From: Acidobacteriota bacterium | GTDB taxonomy: Bacteria > Acidobacteriota > Terriglobia > UBA7540 | Length of the DNA stretch: 7,696 nucleotides | Reading direction: 5' to 3' | NCBI GenBank assembly: GCA_003224665.1 | Contig: QHZM01000103.1 | Location: forward strand, 1 to 7,696 | Shown: positions 5,442 to 7,696 of the stretch, one piece after another | Numbering within the stretch: position 1 is the first letter of the stretch | How the letters are laid out: the number at the start of each line of letters is the position of its first letter | Program-made: the position numbers and the translations under genes | The notes under the pieces: generated by a model | Seen by the model: only the letters and a program-made list of their open reading frames with translations | The model's database searches: none | Told to the model about the DNA's origin: nothing

Positions 5442-6045
5442 GGCAAGCTCCGTCTTAAGAGTCGCTGCCGGTCCACTCCTCGTGTCCTAGCGGCGGCAGG
5501 CGCAAACCTATCACCCCGTTCTCGCTCGAATCTGCACCCTCTCATTTTACCTGCAATTGCCCGGTTTTTCTTCTTTATGTTTCGATTCGAAGGCCCTTCG
5601 ACTGGTTGTACGGTCGTGAGTCGCTAAAAAAGGACACAAGAGAACTGGCAGGGAATCCGGCAGCTAAGCGCGCAGCGGTCGAATGTATGTCGGCAAGGTC
5701 GCGTAGGGTCTCGGCAAACCGATCGCTGTTTCCGACTCGAAGGTTGGCGAAGTTAAGAAACAATTCCGCCTTACCCTGCTGAAGCGTCGGTCGATGACCG
5801 ACGGTCGGCGGTGAGGATACCGCTGCTATAACCACCTTCAACTGTAGCGGCGGCGCGCGAACTCTGCGGTGGTCGAAAACAACCGGCGTGGTGGTGGAAA
5901 ACAACCACAAGGCCACACACAACCGGCCAACCGGCTCGGAGGTCACTGGATTTCGAGCATTTAGGGTTGGCAACAAATTTGCACAAGATTCTTACTCTAG
6001 GCAGCAGATCTGCCTAAGATTGCTTCGTGAAGGGACTCGAGGACG
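5442..6045. other. 604-bp divergent intergenic region
   Basis: This separates the divergent paralogues and should hold both promoters. It contains a T-rich patch (5559-5583) and a leader hairpin (5998-6016). A minus-strand open frame of 133 codons (5976 to 5575) includes AELFLNFANLRVG and ETLRDLADIHSTAARLAAG, which read somewhat protein-like. It has no visible ribosome site and I recognise no family, so I do not call it a gene. Confidence 0.45.
5998..6016 (+). promoter_or_regulatory. Inverted repeat in the leader of the 304-residue protein gene
   Basis: TAGGCAG (5998-6004) and CTGCCTA (6010-6016) form a 7-bp inverted repeat with a 5-nt loop, centred on the palindrome GCAGATCTGC (6004-6013). 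It ends 29 nt before ATG 6046, so it could be an operator or an RNA hairpin in the 5' leader. Confidence 0.35.
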
Positions 6046-6960
6046 ATGCGCTCCCCATACAAATTGTTAGCCGCGTTGACGATCGCCTTTTGCTTGAGCG
6101 AGGCGATGCCAGGAAATGCCCAGGACGCTGACTCGGCCGACCAGCCGCCGTCGACCGGCTGGCACAAATTCAACGAATCGCGGCAGGCCGCGGACCAACA
6201 GGAGCCGCTGTCCTCGGCTTCGCAGTTGCCCTCGCAGCTCATCCTGCCGGCTGGCGCGTGGATCGCCGTGCGGGTGAACCAGCCGATTTCGAGTGACCGG
6301 AACCAGCCTGGAGAAGCCTTCTCGGCAACCCTGGTCCAGCCGCTGGTCGTGAATGGACTTGTTATCGCGCGGCGAGGTCAGACCATCGGAGGCCGAGTCG
6401 CCGAAGCGCGGAAAGCTGGACGTGTCAAGGGAACGTCGCGTCTGGGCCTCGAACTGACGGAGATCAGCCTGGTTGACGGCCAGCAATTGCCGGTGAGAAC
6501 GCAGTTGATCGAATATGGAGGCGGCACCTCGGTCGGCCGGGACGTCGCCGCGGTCGCAACCACGACCGGGCTCGGCGCAGCGATTGGCGGCGCCGCACGT
6601 GGTGGATACGGCGCGGGAGTAGGAGCTGTGGCGGGAGCCGCCGCCTCAACCATCGGGGTCCTTGTTACTCGTGGCAGGCCTACCGTGGTATATCCCGAGT
6701 CCGTGCTCACATTCCGCACCATGGCGCCGCTTGCGATTTCGACCGAGCGGTCGCAACAGGTATTCCAGCCGGTCACGCAAGAAGACTACGAGCCGCGGCC
6801 ACTCCAACGCCGTCCAGGGCCGCCGCCCGCCCTTGGGCCTCCTTTCCCCTATTACACTGGCAACTATTATCCCTATTCGCCCTTCTATTACGGCCCCAGC
6901 TTCTTCTTTTTTTCAGGCCCGCGTTTCTATCATTCCCGGGGCTTCTATCGGCGCTGGTAA
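6046..6960 (+). CDS. Secreted beta-rich protein with glycine zipper and aromatic/proline-rich tail, paralogue B
   Basis: A 304-residue protein of unknown function, same family as the divergent gene at 4719-5441. Residues 1-25 are a signal peptide (MRSPYKLLAALTIAF, cleavage near GNA-Q). Residues 26-62 are a polar linker. The beta-rich core (about 63-150) has LPAGAWIAVRVNQPIS, QPGEAFSATLVQPLVV, ARRGQTIGGRVAEARKAGR and VKGTSRLGLELTEI, aligning with the paralogue. A glycine zipper runs at about 174-206 (GLGAAIGGAARGG, GAGVGAVAGAAAS), then the closing strand VVYPESVLTFRTMAPLAI. The last 55 residues are very rich in Pro, Tyr, Phe and Gly and end in SRGFYRRW. They look disordered and sticky, and the paralogue lacks them. 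Start ATG 6046 has GAGG 3 nt upstream and GAAGGGA further upstream (6029). Export is likely; the role is unknown, possibly envelope-associated. Confidence 0.75.
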   Translation: MRSPYKLLAALTIAFCLSEAMPGNAQDADSADQPPSTGWHKFNESRQAADQQEPLSSASQLPSQLILPAGAWIAVRVNQPISSDRNQPGEAFSATLVQPLVVNGLVIARRGQTIGGRVAEARKAGRVKGTSRLGLELTEISLVDGQQLPVRTQLIEYGGGTSVGRDVAAVATTTGLGAAIGGAARGGYGAGVGAVAGAAASTIGVLVTRGRPTVVYPESVLTFRTMAPLAISTERSQQVFQPVTQEDYEPRPLQRRPGPPPALGPPFPYYTGNYYPYSPFYYGPSFFFFSGPRFYHSRGFYRRW

Positions 6961-6986
6961 TCATTCAGGGCTAGCAGAGAATGAGC

Positions 6987-7006
6987 CGCAGACGTGAACG
7001 TCTGCG
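6987..7006. repeat. Dispersed palindromic hairpin repeat, copy 3
   Basis: CGCAGACGT (6987-6995), spacer GA, ACGTCTGCG (6998-7006): a perfect 9-bp stem, 26 bp after the stop of the 304-residue protein gene. Left flank GCAGAGAATGAGC, right flank CTTCCCG. It could act as a transcription terminator or mRNA 3'-end stabiliser, but no U-tract follows. Confidence 0.85.
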
Positions 7007-7063
7007 CTTCCCGCTTCTATTCTCAGCAGGGTCGGTGTACTATCCTCGCCCGCATTAAGATTA

Positions 7064-7077
7064 CGAAAGAGCTTTCG
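7064..7077 (+). other. Short hairpin CGAAAG-AG-CTTTCG in the GH116 leader
   Basis: A 6-bp inverted repeat with a 2-nt spacer in the region upstream of the GH116 gene. It is short enough to occur by chance. It lies between the repeats at 6987 and 7093. Confidence 0.25.
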
Positions 7078-7092
7078 GGGATTCGCCGATCG

Positions 7093-7110
7093 CAGACATC
7101 TCAATGTCTG
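7093..7110. repeat. Degraded relative of the hairpin repeat
   Basis: CAGACAT (7093-7099), spacer CTCA, ATGTCTG (7104-7110): a 7-bp stem. The left arm with its flank, CGCAGACAT, resembles the CGCAGACGT arm of the other copies, but the right outer pairs are lost (GG instead of CG). It sits 29 bp before the GH116 start codon, in the likely 5' leader. Confidence 0.5.
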
Positions 7111-7139
7111 GCCCACCCGGCGACTCGAGGGAGAATGGA

Positions 7140-7696
7140 ATGGCGCGAAAAAAGGGTCCACGAATTGACCGGAGAACTTTTTTAAAAGGTGTTGGCGGCG
7201 GGGCGGCGAGCCTGGCTGTTCCTTCGGCAGGCGCGACGAAGGCCGGCGAAACGTCTTCAGCCCCGGCGCTTCCTTCGGCGGCGAGCCGCGCCGACCGCGT
7301 CGTTTACCGGGGCGAGCAGCTTCGCGCCGTCGCGATGCCGCTCGGAGGGATCGGCGCGGGCGCGATTGCGCTGGCGGGTGACGGAGGCCTGCGCCAATGG
7401 CAGGTCGTTCACAACGTGGACCACGTCGCGCACGTCCCCGGCAGCTTCTTCGCTTTTTGGGGAAAGCAAGCCGGCGGAGAGGCGGCCGCGCGCGTCCTCC
7501 AATCTTCGGCGCTTTACGATCAAATCCGGTTCAAGCCGCCACTCACCTCGAATGACCACGCGGTGCCTTCCGAGTCGAGGAAATTGCTCGAAGCCCTGCC
7601 GGGAGTCAAAGAGATTGAATTCGCGGGCGAATACCCGGCCGCGGAAGTCCGCTATCTCGATTCGAGCCTGCCGGCGGAGGTCCGGCTCGAGGCTTA
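7140..7696 (+). CDS. GH116-family glycosidase (GBA2-like), N-terminal part, Tat-exported; runs off the window
   Basis: An open frame of 185 complete codons without a stop up to the window edge. Residues 8-30 contain a twin-arginine signal (D-R-R-T-F-L-K, R11 and R12) followed by GVGGGAASLAV, so the enzyme should be folded in the cytoplasm and exported by Tat. From about residue 58 the N-terminal beta domain of GH116 enzymes is recognisable: MPLGGIGAGAIALAGDGGLRQWQ (conserved MPLGGIG), then VPGSFFAFWGK. This family includes the non-lysosomal glucosylceramidase GBA2 and bacterial beta-glucosidases and beta-xylosidases. The catalytic (alpha/alpha)6 domain lies beyond the window, so substrate cannot be judged. 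The start is supported by GAGGGAG at 7127-7133, 6 nt upstream. The preceding intergenic stretch carries three hairpins. Family call is good; specificity is unknown. Confidence 0.8.
   Translation, partial: MARKKGPRIDRRTFLKGVGGGAASLAVPSAGATKAGETSSAPALPSAASRADRVVYRGEQLRAVAMPLGGIGAGAIALAGDGGLRQWQVVHNVDHVAHVPGSFFAFWGKQAGGEAAARVLQSSALYDQIRFKPPLTSNDHAVPSESRKLLEALPGVKEIEFAGEYPAAEVRYLDSSLPAEVRLEA

Noticed and set aside
2439..7110. Hairpin repeats as a CRISPR array
   Set aside because: The copies are kilobases apart, palindromic, in both orientations and without regular spacers.

Overview
The window looks like a stretch of an Acidobacteriota chromosome, probably Solibacter/Bryobacter-like. This is an inference from gene content: two members of a secreted beta-rich plus glycine-zipper family common in that phylum, a POTRA-only envelope protein, a Tat-exported GH116 enzyme and many short hairpin repeats. 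Verrucomicrobiota cannot be excluded. Genes are GC-rich, mostly single-gene units in alternating orientation, and nearly all intact products carry an export signal, so the theme is cell-envelope and periplasmic functions.

Layout. 1-322: decayed 3' part of an IS1380-family transposase (frameshift, internal deletion, lost stop). 323-567: non-coding, with one strong hairpin. 568-1272 (+): exported DUF1326 protein with a CxC...CxC motif. 1336-1527 (-): remnant of an M23 (LytM-type) peptidase with an internal deletion. 1697-2251 (+): TlpA/ResA-like thioredoxin-fold protein with an in-frame UGA exactly where the first catalytic cysteine belongs (W-U-P-F-C). 2502-4358 (-): five-POTRA protein without a full barrel. 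4719-5441 (-) and 6046-6960 (+): divergent paralogues of the glycine-zipper family. 7140 to the end (+): N-terminal part of a Tat-exported GH116 glycosidase, cut by the window edge.

The outstanding item is the thioredoxin-like gene. The UGA is followed after 10 nt by a 7-bp stem with a G-rich loop (AGGCU/GGC) and a lower 5-bp stem, which fits the bacterial SECIS layout. The frame stays open for 118 codons after the UGA, through the cis-proline region to a normal UAA. I read it as a selenoprotein of UxxC type, probably exported. The selenocysteine machinery (selA, selB, selC, selD) is not in this window and must be looked for in the rest of the genome.

A second layer is a dispersed hairpin repeat, CCGC(A/G)GAC(G/C)T-GA-type, with four clear copies and one degraded relative, all between genes. 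Two copies differ by compensatory changes in the stem, so the structure appears to be conserved.
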